From assembly GCF_026213295.1 (NCBI RefSeq), contig NC_079428.1, forward strand, positions 5,518,005 to 5,582,004: a DNA stretch of 64,000 nt, read 5' to 3'. Below are positions 52,425 through 64,000 of the stretch, in pieces; the first letter of the stretch is position 1, and each line of letters begins with the position of its first letter. Both the position numbers and the translations under genes were made by a program. Under the pieces are notes generated by a model. The model was not told where the DNA came from, searched no databases, and worked only from the letters and a program-made list of their open reading frames with translations. Source of the stretch: Gadus chalcogrammus (Eukaryota; Chordata; Actinopteri; Gadiformes; Gadidae).

Positions 52425-52660
52425 GAAGCGGTGGTGTTGGTACCGAAGGACTTGAAGCGGTGGTGTCGGTACTGGAGGATAACAGCCGTGGTGACGGTAC
52501 TGGAGCATTAACACCGTGGTCAAGGTATCGGAGGACTGTGAGCCGGTGGTGTCGGTACCGGAGGACTGGGAGTCGTGGTGTCGGTACCGGAGGACTGGGA
52601 GGCATGCTGTCGGTGCCGGAGGACGAAGAGCCGTAGTGTCGGTATTGGACTGTTCTGAGT
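52425..52660 (+). repeat. 31-bp minisatellite in ctc1 5'UTR/promoter
   Basis: About eight units of roughly 30 nt around GTGTCGGTACCGGAGGACT plus GGGAG(C/T)CGTGG. It runs to within a few bases of the proposed ctc1 start codon at 52671. Confidence 0.9.
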
Positions 52661-52670
52661 CGTGGAAGGA

Positions 52671-63643
<10,973 letters not shown>

Positions 63644-64000
63644 GTAAGAGGATTGTGTTTGCGTGCGTGATTCATCCTACATATCGATTTAGATATAAAG
63701 AGGGCTAGAACTATAGATGTGTGTTTAAAGTTCTCTAAATTGTTACATAAATAGCTGTATAGATGTGTAATAGCTGTATATCTCTCTGCATGGTAATGAA
63801 AGGAGAACATGAGCATAATATGTGAATGTCAAGTGATCCGACCAAGTGGTCGCATGTGCTTGAAGACCTTTTTGAAACCAACATATCTACAGCCAGTACA
63901 GAGTGAAGGGCCACTGCACCTTCTGTCCGTCAATGTGTTTCATATTTGAGCGAAGGGTATGAACACTCTGAAGTACCTCTCTGTTCTGGGGCATATTTTT
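63644..64000 (+). other. ctc1 intron to window end
   Basis: No exon that continues human-like CTC1 is evident. An acceptor-like CTACAG at 63892 followed by about 60 in-phase nt to a GT at 63957 could be an exon, but the translation does not match the family. Confidence 0.4.

Noticed and set aside
63893..63956. Possible additional ctc1 exon after CTACAG
   Set aside because: Phase fits and it is open, but the sequence does not resemble the next CTC1 segment (expected acidic/hydrophobic OB-fold strands), so it was left out of the CDS.

Overview
The window is vertebrate nuclear DNA, almost certainly from a teleost fish. Genes are split into many small exons with GT/AG introns. Fish-type hAT MITEs, LINE 3' fragments and tRNA-SINE pieces are scattered through it, and simple repeats are extremely dense ((CA)n, (CT)n and minisatellites). 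That repeat density recalls gadiform (cod-like) genomes, but this species guess is inference only.

Layout: (1) 819-5688 (+): 3' part of an ephrin receptor gene, ephb4-like (juxtamembrane, kinase, SAM), with its 3'UTR to about 6490. (2) 7866-11683 (-): mepce, the 7SK RNA methylphosphate capping enzyme, complete at 571 aa. (3) 13719-20856 (+): zcwpw1, a CW/PWWP histone reader, complete at 464 aa and head-to-head with mepce, an order I recall from human 7q22. (4) 28725-42806 (+): pik3ca-like class IA PI3K catalytic subunit, 27 coding exons and 1060 aa. It has a GC-rich non-coding first exon near 27051 and a tRNA-Asp(GTC) gene in the intron before the first coding exon. (5) 47087-49333 (-): a two-HMG-box HMGB protein, 215 aa, with a poly-Gly and acidic tail. 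(6) 52671-63643 (+): ctc1, the large CST telomere subunit, 22 exons, running off the right edge. I assembled exons by hand from splice sites, reading phase and remembered family sequences. Every complete gene sums to a multiple of three without an internal stop.

The genes do not form one pathway. They cover signalling (ephb4, pik3ca), transcription and chromatin (mepce, zcwpw1, hmgb) and telomere maintenance (ctc1).

The most striking signal is a repeated architecture. In all six genes, intronic minisatellites beside exons are tandem copies of the splice junction itself, carrying the AG or GT site plus several to about 40 nt of exon. They form arrays of 2 to about 20 decoy splice sites, and the intact exon always sits at the outer, exon-side end. 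Second, part of ctc1 (exon 18 end, intron, exon 19 start) is copied into a zcwpw1 intron about 42 kb away. Several transposable elements with recognisable ends or target-site duplications are also present.
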